Of a stretch of 32,105 nucleotides of DNA, positions 23,885-29,942 are shown piece by piece. Every line of letters starts with the position of its first letter. Position 1 is the first letter of the stretch. A model generated the notes under the pieces. The model was not told the origin of the DNA and searched no databases. It saw only the letters and a program-made list of their open reading frames with translations. A program made the position numbers and the translations under genes. Location of the stretch: NCBI GenBank assembly GCA_030653935.1, contig JAURYL010000096.1, positions 1 to 32,105 on the forward strand, read 5' to 3'. This DNA is from Pseudomonadota bacterium. Its GTDB lineage: Bacteria > Pseudomonadota > Gammaproteobacteria > Burkholderiales > Thiobacillaceae.

Positions 23885-24151
23885 ATGGCCCTGCATCCCG
23901 ACTTCAAGGCCGCTAATTGGCGCGGCACCACGTCCAGCAATGGCGAGATCATCGGAATCAGCTTCGACCTCGAAGACGGAAGCGTTGTCAGGTTGAAGCT
24001 GGATGCGCATTCCGCCTGCCAGGCCGGCGGATCGCTGATCGAGGAGCTCGCTAAGGGCGGTTACCGCGCCCTGATGAATTCCCAGTCCGCCAAATCGTCC
24101 GGTAATCCGGATGTGGAGGGGTCGATTCCGGATGAGGGCGTGAACGTATGA
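23885..24151 (+). CDS. Small early phage protein
   Basis: 88 residues. The middle (NGEIIGISFDLEDGSVVRLK, LDAHSACQAGGSLIEEL) resembles small phage proteins predicted to bind DNA or nucleotide through a beta-hairpin and helix, but I cannot name the family. The ATG follows the cro stop directly, with AGGAG in the cro tail. Its last 91 bases overlap the convergent 78-residue gene on the minus strand; the C-terminal tail (SSGNPDVEGSIPDEGVNV) is low in pattern, so the overlap probably belongs functionally to the minus-strand gene. Confidence 0.65.
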   Translation: MALHPDFKAANWRGTTSSNGEIIGISFDLEDGSVVRLKLDAHSACQAGGSLIEELAKGGYRALMNSQSAKSSGNPDVEGSIPDEGVNV

Positions 24152-24297
24152 CCGCCATCCAGATCGTCCAGCGCCCGCTGCGGGGTGTCGTAGGCACCGA
24201 GAGATTCCTCCCTCAGCAACGCATGCCATTTCCCGTCTCTCAACCGTGCAATGACATATCGGCCATGTCTGGTGTTGTACGTCCAGTACCCGTTCAT
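24061..24297 (-). CDS. Small conserved phage protein on the opposite strand
   Basis: 78 residues. NGYWTYNTRHGRYVIARLRD, then LGAYDTPQRALDDLDGGHTF, then GLPDDLADWEF. The pattern of aromatic strand, LG-Y-TP--AL-DL-GGHTF, S-G-D-S--G-P-DL--W resembles a small phage/proteobacterial protein family of unknown function that I have seen in similar regions. GAGGAG (complement of 24302-24307) lies 6 bases before its ATG. It is transcribed against the rightward operon, like a separately regulated 'moron' gene, and shares its upstream leader sequence with the 48-residue gene at 24788-24934. Confidence 0.7.
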   Translation of the reverse strand: MNGYWTYNTRHGRYVIARLRDGKWHALLREESLGAYDTPQRALDDLDGGHTFTPSSGIDPSTSGLPDDLADWEFIRAR

Positions 24298-24341
24298 GGG
24301 GTCTCCTCGTTTGATGGCGTGGTGGGTGGAACTTCCATTCT
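24298..24341 (-). repeat. Leader module, copy 1 (upstream of the 78-residue gene)
   Basis: On the minus strand the leader reads AGAATGG, TTCCAC, ACGCCATCAAACGAGGAG, CCCC, then ATG. The same blocks in the same order precede the minus-strand gene at 24934 (copy 2, 24935-24975). A TAGAAT hexamer overlaps the upstream end, but I see no good -35. Confidence 0.55.
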
Positions 24342-24419
24342 ATCGACATGCGAGACCCCACCCTTTCACTCCCCCTCCGACCTGCCGCCCGAGGTGACCA
24401 GCCAGCAGGAGGCCGCGTG

Positions 24420-24620
24420 ATGGACGCACGTACTTGGCAAGATTTGCTTTGGAGCCGTGACCCGGAGTTTCTATGCGAAGCGGCTGACCTCGCCGAATCG
24501 CTCGGTCGGCTCGCCTGGGCCGATGCGATGCGAGAGTCAGCAGACGATTGCCAGTCATTTCCATCCCACCCCACCAGCACCCCGCCCGAGGCGGCCGTAA
24601 CCCAGAAGGCGGCGGCATGA
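24420..24620 (+). CDS. Small early phage protein
   Basis: 66 residues: MDARTWQDLLWSRDPEFLCE, then ADLAESLGRLAWADAMRESA, then a PPEAAVTQKAAA tail resembling the Cro tail. AGGAGG (24407-24412) is 7 bases before the ATG, so translation is well supported. Helical, soluble, function unknown. The stop overlaps the next start (ATGA, 24617-24620). Confidence 0.65.
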   Translation: MDARTWQDLLWSRDPEFLCEAADLAESLGRLAWADAMRESADDCQSFPSHPTSTPPEAAVTQKAAA

Positions 24621-24928
24621 CTCGCCAGAATGCCAACGAGATTTTTGAAATTGGCGGAACCGTTGCGGGTGCGTGGCTGTTCTGGTCGCTGTGCTATCCC
24701 ACGGCGGCAATGCCGCTGTGGCAGCACCTTCCGTGGGTGTTTTCCCTGGCGATCTTCGCCGCGTTGACCGCGCGTGGTCTGTTTTGGTTAGCGGCCTGGG
24801 TGTGGGAAAAATCCGCTCAGCAGAAAGGCGGCCCCCATTCCACCGATCAACGGCCAGTAGCGCATGTCGGCCAGATACATCCAGATTCCAGTGATAAACA
24901 GCGCCGCGCCAATGCTGAGCTGGATTGA
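24617..24928 (+). CDS. Phage protein with two membrane segments
   Basis: 103 residues. Two hydrophobic helices (about 13-32, VAGAWLFWSLCYPTAAMPLW; and about 40-60, WVFSLAIFAALTARGLFWLA) are followed by a polar tail (KSAQQKGGPHSTDQRPVAHV). It is coupled to the preceding gene by ATGA. Its tail, from about codon 58, is antisense to the convergent 48-residue membrane protein. Function unknown. Confidence 0.6.
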   Translation: MTRQNANEIFEIGGTVAGAWLFWSLCYPTAAMPLWQHLPWVFSLAIFAALTARGLFWLAAWVWEKSAQQKGGPHSTDQRPVAHVGQIHPDSSDKQRRANAELD

Positions 24929-24934
24929 TTTCAT
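24788..24934 (-). CDS. 48-residue two-span membrane protein on the opposite strand
   Basis: Encodes MKSIQLSIGAALFITGIWMY, a short loop LADMRYWPLI, and a second hydrophobic segment GGMGAAFLLSGFF, ending PHPGR. A strong GGGAGG lies 6 bases before the ATG. It is almost wholly antisense to the 3' part of the plus-strand membrane protein, yet has clear helices and a ribosome site, so both may be real. Its leader is homologous to the leader of the minus-strand gene at 24297. Function unknown. Confidence 0.6.
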   Translation of the reverse strand: MKSIQLSIGAALFITGIWMYLADMRYWPLIGGMGAAFLLSGFFPHPGR

Positions 24935-24975
24935 GGGGGCCTCCCGTGTTGATGGTCGTGTGGAAGCGCCATTCT
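24935..24975 (-). repeat. Leader module, copy 2 (upstream of the 48-residue gene)
   Basis: On the minus strand AGAATGG, CTTCCAC, ACGACCATCAACACGGGAGG, CCCC and ATG repeat the blocks of copy 1 (24298-24341) in the same order. From 24976 to 25151 no gene is evident; a hairpin lies at 25068-25089. Confidence 0.55.
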
Positions 24976-25067
24976 GGCACGGGGCGCGCCCCCTCCCCAT
25001 CTGTGCATCCGCTGGCAGGCCGGTCGTTCATATGTCTGCCCCTCCTATCTCTCAAGCCGTTTGGGCT

Positions 25068-25096
25068 CCCGGCCAGTGCATCGGCCGGGCTTCTTT
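25068..25096 (+). terminator. Hairpin before the CII-like gene, tR1-like
   Basis: CCCGGCC (25068-25074), loop AGTGCATC, GGCCGGG (25083-25089), then CTTCTTTATT. The U-run is imperfect. Its place between cro and the CII-like gene matches lambda tR1. Confidence 0.45.
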
Positions 25097-25151
25097 ATTC
25101 CAGGTTATCCGGCCATCCCAGGCGGGAAAACCGTAATCAGCAGGTGACCCT

Positions 25152-25634
25152 ATGACATGCCGCAAAGACCCGATGGACCCGCTTTCCGCGCTGTATCTGG
25201 TGGCGTCGAAGTACCCCGGCGGCATTCCGGCCATCGCCGGGCGCCTGGGGGTGGCGGCGTCGACCCTCTACGCGCTGTTGCGCGGCGATGAGGCGATCAC
25301 CCTGGAGCGCGCGGGGCAGATCCTGCACTTCTCGCACCAGGCGCGCGTGGCAGGGTGGGCGCAGCCGCTGCATGCGTTGGCGCATGAGCATGGAGGGGTG
25401 TTCGTGGAGGTGCTGCCGCCCCTGGGCGAGGATGCCGACGCGCTGACTCTGGCGATGCTGCGGGCGGTGTCCGAGTTCGGCGACCTTGCCCGGGAGGCGG
25501 GCGCGGACCTGGCTGATGGCGAGGTGACGCGCCGCGAACTGCGTGAGATCGAGCGGGAGGCCTATGAGGCGATCGCGGCGATCATGGCTTTTGTGGAGCT
25601 GTGCCGCGTCCAGTTGATTAGCCAGGGTCGTTGA
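25152..25634 (+). CDS. CII-like phage regulatory protein
   Basis: 160 residues. DPLSALYLVASKYPGGIPAI, AGRLGVAASTLYALLRGDEA, ITLERAGQILHF and later FGDLAREAGADLADGEVTRR match the phage regulatory CII-like (CP76-type) family: an N-terminal lambda-repressor-like helix-turn-helix and a helical C-terminal part ending ELREIEREAYEAIAAI. Such proteins favour lysogeny or regulate replication genes. The ATG at 25152 has AGGTG just upstream; an ATG 7 codons later is possible. The position after cro matches lambda cII. Confidence 0.85.
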   Translation: MTCRKDPMDPLSALYLVASKYPGGIPAIAGRLGVAASTLYALLRGDEAITLERAGQILHFSHQARVAGWAQPLHALAHEHGGVFVEVLPPLGEDADALTLAMLRAVSEFGDLAREAGADLADGEVTRRELREIEREAYEAIAAIMAFVELCRVQLISQGR

Positions 25635-25683
25635 CCGTCATGCGCGGGGCGGCGCTGGATAAGAGTCGTGAGGCGTGTCGCAA

Positions 25684-26082
25684 ATGAGCCGCCTGAAATA
25701 TCCGCCCTACATGAATCAGCTCGCGGCGGCGCGCCGTCAGGGCATGGTGCCGTGGACGAGGGGAGGGTGGTTCCACGTCTGCCTGGGCTGGGCTACAGCG
25801 CGGCTCATACGGGACAAGTCGTCCTACCCGATGGTGGTCATTCCACTGGATGCGGAGACACCGATGGCGAGTTATGACCTGCGCCCGCTTTCCGGTCTGG
25901 ATTTGAAGTTGGTCTATTCGCCTGGAGACGATCATTACATGGAAGAGGCCGCCGGTCTGATCCTGGCCGTGAGGCCACGCACCCTGTACGCGCATACGCT
26001 GCCCTATGTGGAGGGATCATGGCGATCCTGGCAAGGGCGCGGCGAGACGCTGCTTCCGGGGGTGCGCGAACCATGGGCTTGA
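25684..26082 (+). CDS. Phage protein of unknown function before the replication ATPase
   Basis: 132 residues. N-terminal SRLKYPPYMNQLAAARRQGM, then VPWTRGGWFHVCLGWATARL, and a central segment VVIPLDAETPMASYDLRPL; mixed alpha/beta with several aromatics. I do not recognise a family. The frame opens with a GTG at 25675; ATG 25684 is preferred (GAGG about 11 bases ahead). Its last 64 bases overlap the start of the ATPase gene, so the two are likely translated in concert in the replication block. Confidence 0.6.
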   Translation: MSRLKYPPYMNQLAAARRQGMVPWTRGGWFHVCLGWATARLIRDKSSYPMVVIPLDAETPMASYDLRPLSGLDLKLVYSPGDDHYMEEAAGLILAVRPRTLYAHTLPYVEGSWRSWQGRGETLLPGVREPWA

Positions 26083-27752
26083 AGCTGGTCAAGGAGGCGC
26101 CGGAGCAGCGCGCGGCCCTGGAGTCCGTGAGTAGCGGTGATGGCGGTCTTTTCGACGCCGATGGCCGCCGGGTGATTCAGCACGACGCGGGGAAGCTGCC
26201 GCGCATCCTGGACGAGATCGGGGCGGCGCTGTCGGAGTTTTGCGCCGGCGGCGGGAATCTGTTTCGCTGGGGCGCCGGGCTGTCGCGCGTGTACGTGCTG
26301 GCGGATGATGAGGCGAGCGGCCGCGATGGGCGCGCACAGTTGATGCGCTGGGCGGGGTCGGTGACCCTGCATCCCGTCGACGTGGCGCATCTGCGCGAGC
26401 TGGTAGGCCGGGCGGCGGCGCATGAGAAATACGATGGCCGCGCGGAGAAGTATAAGCCGTGCGATTGCCCTGAGCCGGCGGCGAAGGCGTACATGGCGCG
26501 CGGGTCGTGGCCGGAGATTCCCCTTCTGAGCGGGTTCGTCGAGTGCCCGACCATGACACTCGACGGCCGGGTGCTGGATGCGCCTGGCTATGATGCGGCT
26601 ACCGGGCTGTTCGCGGCCTGGTCGACCATCCCGGGTTACGTCTCTCCACCCCGCACCCCTACTAGGCGAGATGCCGCTGACGCGGCTGAGACGCTGGCAA
26701 AAACGGTGGCGACCTTCCCATTCGTTTCTCCGGCTGATCAGTCGGCGGCACTGGCCGGGATGATTCTGGCGGTCTGCCGCCGGTCGCTGCCGTCGGCGCC
26801 GATGCTATGTGTGACGGCGCCGACCCCAGGCACGGGCAAGACCTTGCTCACCGACACCATCAGCATCCTGGCCACGGGCCGACGCGCGAGTGTGATGGCG
26901 ATGGGCCACGATGAGGCTGAGGCGGACAAGCGCCTGGCCGGTGTGTTGATGGCCGGGGATGCGATGGTGAACATCGATAACGTGGAGCGGCCCCTGGGGG
27001 GCGACCTGCTGTGCCAGGTGCTGTCGCAGCCGGTACTGAAGACGCGCCCGCTCGGCGCGTCCTCGATGGTGGACGTGCCGACGCACGCGATCATGGCGGC
27101 AACCGGAAATAACCTGAGCGTGCAGGGCGACCTAAAGCGGCGGGTGATGATGATCCGCATGGACGCGAAGCTGGAGCGGCCGGAGCTGCGCGCGTTCGAC
27201 GGTGAGCCGCATCTGGAGCGGGTGCTGAGGTTGCGCGGGCATCTTATCCAGGCGGCGTTGACCATTCCGCTGGCCTACGTCGCCGCCGGTGCGCCGGATG
27301 TCGGCACCACGCCGCTGGGCGGCTTCGAGGATTGGGACCGCCTGGTGCGCCGGCCGTTGGTGTGGCTGGGTCTGCCTGATCCGCTCGACACCAACGCGCA
27401 GTTGCGCACCGATGATCCCGACCTGGAAGCGACCCTGGCGCTGCTGACGGCGTGGTTCGATCTGTTCGCGGGGTCTGCCATGACAGCGGCGGATGTCATC
27501 CGGGAGGGGATGGCGAGTGGCGAAGGCTTCGATACCTCGGCCGCGACCCACCCGGAACTGCGCGAGGCGTTGATGTTGATCAGCAACGGCCGCCAGCCGA
27601 CGGCGCGTAGCCTCGGCAACTGGCTGCGGGCGCGCAAGGACAGGGTAGTCGCCGGCAAGCGGTTTGTGGTGCTGCCACAGGACCGTAACGGGGTGGCCAG
27701 GTGGATGGTGGCGACAGGCGAAGCGGGTATTTCAGCGGAGATTCCGATGTAA
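26019..27752 (+). CDS. Phage replication ATPase (AAA+ helicase/primase-associated)
   Basis: 577 residues. The N-terminal third contains a possible metal motif (KPCDCPEP) and a primase-like linker. The centre is a P-loop ATPase: Walker A APTPGTGKT (G271-T-G-K274-T), Walker B VNID with D320, then HAIMAATGNNLSVQGDLKRR with a sensor-1 Asn and arginine-finger-like RR. This layout occurs in phage and plasmid replication helicases adjoining primases. GGAG lies 5 bases before the ATG. A candidate origin directly follows the gene, supporting a role in starting phage DNA replication. The helicase-versus-ATPase distinction cannot be settled from sequence. Confidence 0.8.
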   Translation: MAILARARRDAASGGARTMGLKLVKEAPEQRAALESVSSGDGGLFDADGRRVIQHDAGKLPRILDEIGAALSEFCAGGGNLFRWGAGLSRVYVLADDEASGRDGRAQLMRWAGSVTLHPVDVAHLRELVGRAAAHEKYDGRAEKYKPCDCPEPAAKAYMARGSWPEIPLLSGFVECPTMTLDGRVLDAPGYDAATGLFAAWSTIPGYVSPPRTPTRRDAADAAETLAKTVATFPFVSPADQSAALAGMILAVCRRSLPSAPMLCVTAPTPGTGKTLLTDTISILATGRRASVMAMGHDEAEADKRLAGVLMAGDAMVNIDNVERPLGGDLLCQVLSQPVLKTRPLGASSMVDVPTHAIMAATGNNLSVQGDLKRRVMMIRMDAKLERPELRAFDGEPHLERVLRLRGHLIQAALTIPLAYVAAGAPDVGTTPLGGFEDWDRLVRRPLVWLGLPDPLDTNAQLRTDDPDLEATLALLTAWFDLFAGSAMTAADVIREGMASGEGFDTSAATHPELREALMLISNGRQPTARSLGNWLRARKDRVVAGKRFVVLPQDRNGVARWMVATGEAGISAEIPM

Positions 27753-27849
27753 GCGGCGACTGTTTTCCCCTCTCTGATGGGCTGGCGAACCGGTTTCTAG
27801 GGCGCACTAGGGGAGGTTTTGTCTTTTTCTTGTGATTTTTTCTTGAAAG

Positions 27850-27970
27850 TGCGGGGTGTGCGGGGTGTTGCGGGGTCTGTTCTAGGAGCTACGTGTGATT
27901 TTGTCAGTGACAAATGCAATTTCACATGTTGTGGTTGGAAACGACCCCGCAACACCCCGCAGACCCCGCA
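27850..27970. other. Candidate phage replication origin: iterated TGCGGGGT and perfect 19-bp inverted repeat
   Basis: TGCGGGGTG occurs at 27850 and 27859 and TGCGGGGTC at 27869; their complements occur at 27943, 27953 and 27962. The 19-mer at 27859-27877 is the exact complement of 27943-27961. The 65-base loop holds the palindrome TTGTCAGTGACAA (27901-27913) flanked by TGTGA/TCACA and is AT-richer. No gene is supported in 27753-27989. Placement after the replication ATPase suggests ori; a regulatory structure is the alternative. Confidence 0.6.
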
Positions 27971-27989
27971 GTCGATGCGAGGTGGTGTG

Positions 27990-28451
27990 ATGTCAGGCGA
28001 CTGGATCGAGCGGGTGCTGGATGACTGGGGATGGTGGGCGCGACAGCGTGAGCGTGCCGGATACCGCTGCCGATCGGCGGAGGGGCATTACCGTCGCGAG
28101 CGTGTCGGCGAGGCGGACGATGCGCCGCGCGCGGTGGATGAGGTCATGTGCCTGGCAGTTGAACGGGTGGTGTGCCAGCCGGGGTTCCCGGCGCGGGCGA
28201 GGGGGGTGCTGAAGGGCTGGTATGTGCTGCGGGTGAGCCTGCGCCAGATCGCGAGACTGGGCGGTTTCCCGGCCTGTGAGTTCGAGGCAGAACTTCACCG
28301 GGCGCAACGGATGGTGAAAAATCTTCTTGACAATGCGTCGCGAGCCACTAACATCCTCACCAACAATCCGACATCCGCCGACCTGGTGAGTAGCCCCTGC
28401 CCGATGGCAGGGGCGCGCACGGGCGGCAAAATCACAGCCCGCCAGGCCTAG
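27990..28451 (+). CDS. Q-like phage antiterminator
   Basis: 153 residues. WIERVLDDWGWWARQRERAG, then a DEVMCLAVERVV helix, GVLKGWYVLRVSLRQIARLG and FEAELHRAQRMVKNLLDN fit the pattern of phage antitermination Q-type proteins (wWg..R, then YLxxxSxRqIA HTH-like, then long C-terminal helix). Such proteins let RNA polymerase pass the late terminator and switch on late genes; its position at the early/late boundary agrees. The frame opens at 27819 through the inverted repeats, but ATG 27990 with GAGGTGG ahead is preferred. The last ~40 residues span two hairpins and are not conserved-looking. Confidence 0.75.
   Translation: MSGDWIERVLDDWGWWARQRERAGYRCRSAEGHYRRERVGEADDAPRAVDEVMCLAVERVVCQPGFPARARGVLKGWYVLRVSLRQIARLGGFPACEFEAELHRAQRMVKNLLDNASRATNILTNNPTSADLVSSPCPMAGARTGGKITARQA
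28394..28413 (+). repeat. Hairpin in the 3' end of the Q-like gene
   Basis: CCCCTGCC (28394-28401), loop CGAT, GGCAGGGG (28406-28413). Perfect 8-bp stem without a T-run. Pause or processing site possible. Confidence 0.4.
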
Positions 28452-28468
28452 CCTCGCGGGCTGTTTGC
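28426..28468 (+). terminator. Hairpin at the early/late junction
   Basis: GCAAA-CAGCCCGC (28426-28442) pairs with GCGGGCTG-TTTGC (28456-28468) around the Q-like stop codon. The short TTT makes a weak terminator. This is the expected place for a late-gene terminator acted on by Q, which is inference. Confidence 0.4.
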
Positions 28469-28478
28469 ATTGGTGCCC

Positions 28479-29213
28479 ATGATCGACATCAGCGTAACAG
28501 CCGACTTCAACCGCTTGGCCCAGCAACTGCGGGCGATGGGGAAACAGGTCCCGTTCGCGGCAGCTCAAGCGATCAACGCGGTGGCGTTCACGGTCAAGAA
28601 GGAAACCGGTCCCGCTGAAATGCGGGCGGTGTTCAGCAAACCAACACCATGGACGCTTCGGTCGCTGTTTGTGAAGAAAGCCACCAAGCACACGCTCAGG
28701 GCTGTAGTGGGATGGGGCCAGGACCTATACTCCAAGAGCCGTGCATCGCCGGATGAAATCCTGGGCCATCAAATACTGGGCGGGGCCCGCCGCGAAAAGG
28801 GTTTGGAGATGTGGTTACGCAGCGCCGGGTACATCGGCTCTGGTGAGTTCGTGGTCCCCGGCGCGGCCGCTCGGATGGATGCCTACGGGAACATGAGTCG
28901 CGGCCAGGTGATGCAGGTTATTTCGCAACTCCGAATCGGATCGGACAGCGCAGCATGGAAGTCTGACAGCGCGCACAGTAAGCGGAACGTGAAGCGCGCC
29001 GGCCGCATATTCTGGTCGCGTGGCGGACACCTGCCGCGTGGTGCGTGGGTGTCAAAGGGAGGTTCGGTGGCGCCGCTCCTGGTGGTCATCACGGCGCCAA
29101 AGTATCAGACCAGGCTCAACATCAGGAAGGTAGTACAGCGCACGGTCGCGCAGAATTTTGAGCGCGAGTTTCGGACAGCCCTCAGCCGGGCCATGGCCAA
29201 CCCCAAGGTCTAA
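28479..29213 (+). CDS. Minor tail protein Z-like phage protein
   Basis: 244 residues. DFNRLAQQLRAMGKQVPFAA, then AQAINAVAFTVKKETGPAEM resemble the N-terminus of lambda minor-tail protein Z and related neck/tail proteins (PF06763-like: a helix, AAA-AIN-VA, then basic beta-rich body). Later segments GLEMWLRSAGYIGSGEFVVP and APLLVVITAPKYQTRLNIRK and a C-terminal helix (REFRTALSRAMANPKV) agree with that fold. ATG 28479 has no clear ribosome site. A tail-type gene before the terminase, rather than after the head genes, is an unusual position. Medium confidence in the family. Confidence 0.55.
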   Translation: MIDISVTADFNRLAQQLRAMGKQVPFAAAQAINAVAFTVKKETGPAEMRAVFSKPTPWTLRSLFVKKATKHTLRAVVGWGQDLYSKSRASPDEILGHQILGGARREKGLEMWLRSAGYIGSGEFVVPGAAARMDAYGNMSRGQVMQVISQLRIGSDSAAWKSDSAHSKRNVKRAGRIFWSRGGHLPRGAWVSKGGSVAPLLVVITAPKYQTRLNIRKVVQRTVAQNFEREFRTALSRAMANPKV

Positions 29214-29372
29214 CAGGTCACCCTCGGTTGCGCCGAAAAATTTACGGGTCCTCCTAGTCCACCCCCTCCACGCGGGTAATGCGAGGCGCGGTGAAGCGGT
29301 AGCGGGTGAGTTGCTGGGTTAGTGAAACGCACCATTGGTGCAATGATCGGTGAAACGATGACGAGTGAAACG
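29214..29372. other. Candidate cos region with repeated GTGAAACG
   Basis: GTGAAACG is at 29322-29329, 29350-29357 and 29365-29372, and GTGAAGCG at 29291-29298. The complement, CGTTTCAC, resembles the CGTTTC-type R sites that small terminase subunits bind in lambda cosB. They sit right before and inside the start of the Nu1-like gene, the expected place for cos. Upstream GGGTCCTCC (29249-29257) might be near the cut site. Unproven. Confidence 0.45.
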
Positions 29373-29942
29373 CAACATCTCAGCAGGTCGGCTTTCGCCG
29401 CCAGCCAGGGGTGGAGCCCAAGCTACGTCACCAAGCTGAGCAAACAGGATCGACTCGTGTTCGCCGACGAAACACAGAAGCTGATCGACGTCGGCGCCAC
29501 CCTGGCTGTTCTGGCGCGTACCGAGGACCCAGAGAAAGAGGCTGTGCGCCAGCATCATGCCGGCCGCCGCTCGGCGAATATGGTGCGACCGGATAAAGCG
29601 GGTAAGGATGAAGAACCGGAATCCGCCACCGCCGATCCGACGTACTGGGCGGCCAAGGCCAGGCGCGAATCGGCGCTGGCTGAACTGGCCGAACACGAGC
29701 TGGCGAAGAAGCGCGGAGACCTGGTGGAGCGCGTCCGCGTCGAGTCTGCCGCCTACGCTGTCGGCAGGATGTTGCGTGATGCTGTACTGGGTATGCCTCC
29801 CCAGCTTGCGCCGCAGATCGTCGGCATGTCGGATGCCTTCCAGGTCGAGCAGCTGCTGCGCACCGCGCTACGCAAGGTGCTGGAAGACCACGCCCGGATG
29901 ACTGCCGACGACATGGCCCGCGCGATGGAGGCGACGCACTGA
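29358..29942 (+). CDS. Terminase small subunit, Nu1-like
   Basis: 194 residues. N-terminal winged-helix DNA-binding domain LSRSAFAASQGWSPSYVTKL, SKQDRLVFADETQKLIDVG. A charged linker follows (EDPEKEAVRQ, then YWAAKARRESALAELAEHEL) and a C-terminal helical region (KVLEDHARMTADDMARAMEA) that contacts the large subunit. It recognises cos and starts packaging. ATG 29358 is chosen with GGTGA just upstream; GTG 29322 and ATG 29343 are alternatives. The gene's start overlaps the cos-like repeats. The stop overlaps the large-subunit start (TGATG). Confidence 0.85.
   Translation: MTSETQHLSRSAFAASQGWSPSYVTKLSKQDRLVFADETQKLIDVGATLAVLARTEDPEKEAVRQHHAGRRSANMVRPDKAGKDEEPESATADPTYWAAKARRESALAELAEHELAKKRGDLVERVRVESAAYAVGRMLRDAVLGMPPQLAPQIVGMSDAFQVEQLLRTALRKVLEDHARMTADDMARAMEATH

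Noticed and set aside
24976-25151. Plus-strand frames such as MSAPPISQAVWAPGQCIGRA
   Set aside because: No ribosome site, pass through a hairpin, no pattern; treated as noncoding.
27819-27989. N-terminal extension of the Q-like gene through the inverted repeats
   Set aside because: The extension encodes cysteine-rich, family-unlike sequence from the repeats; ATG 27990 has a ribosome site.
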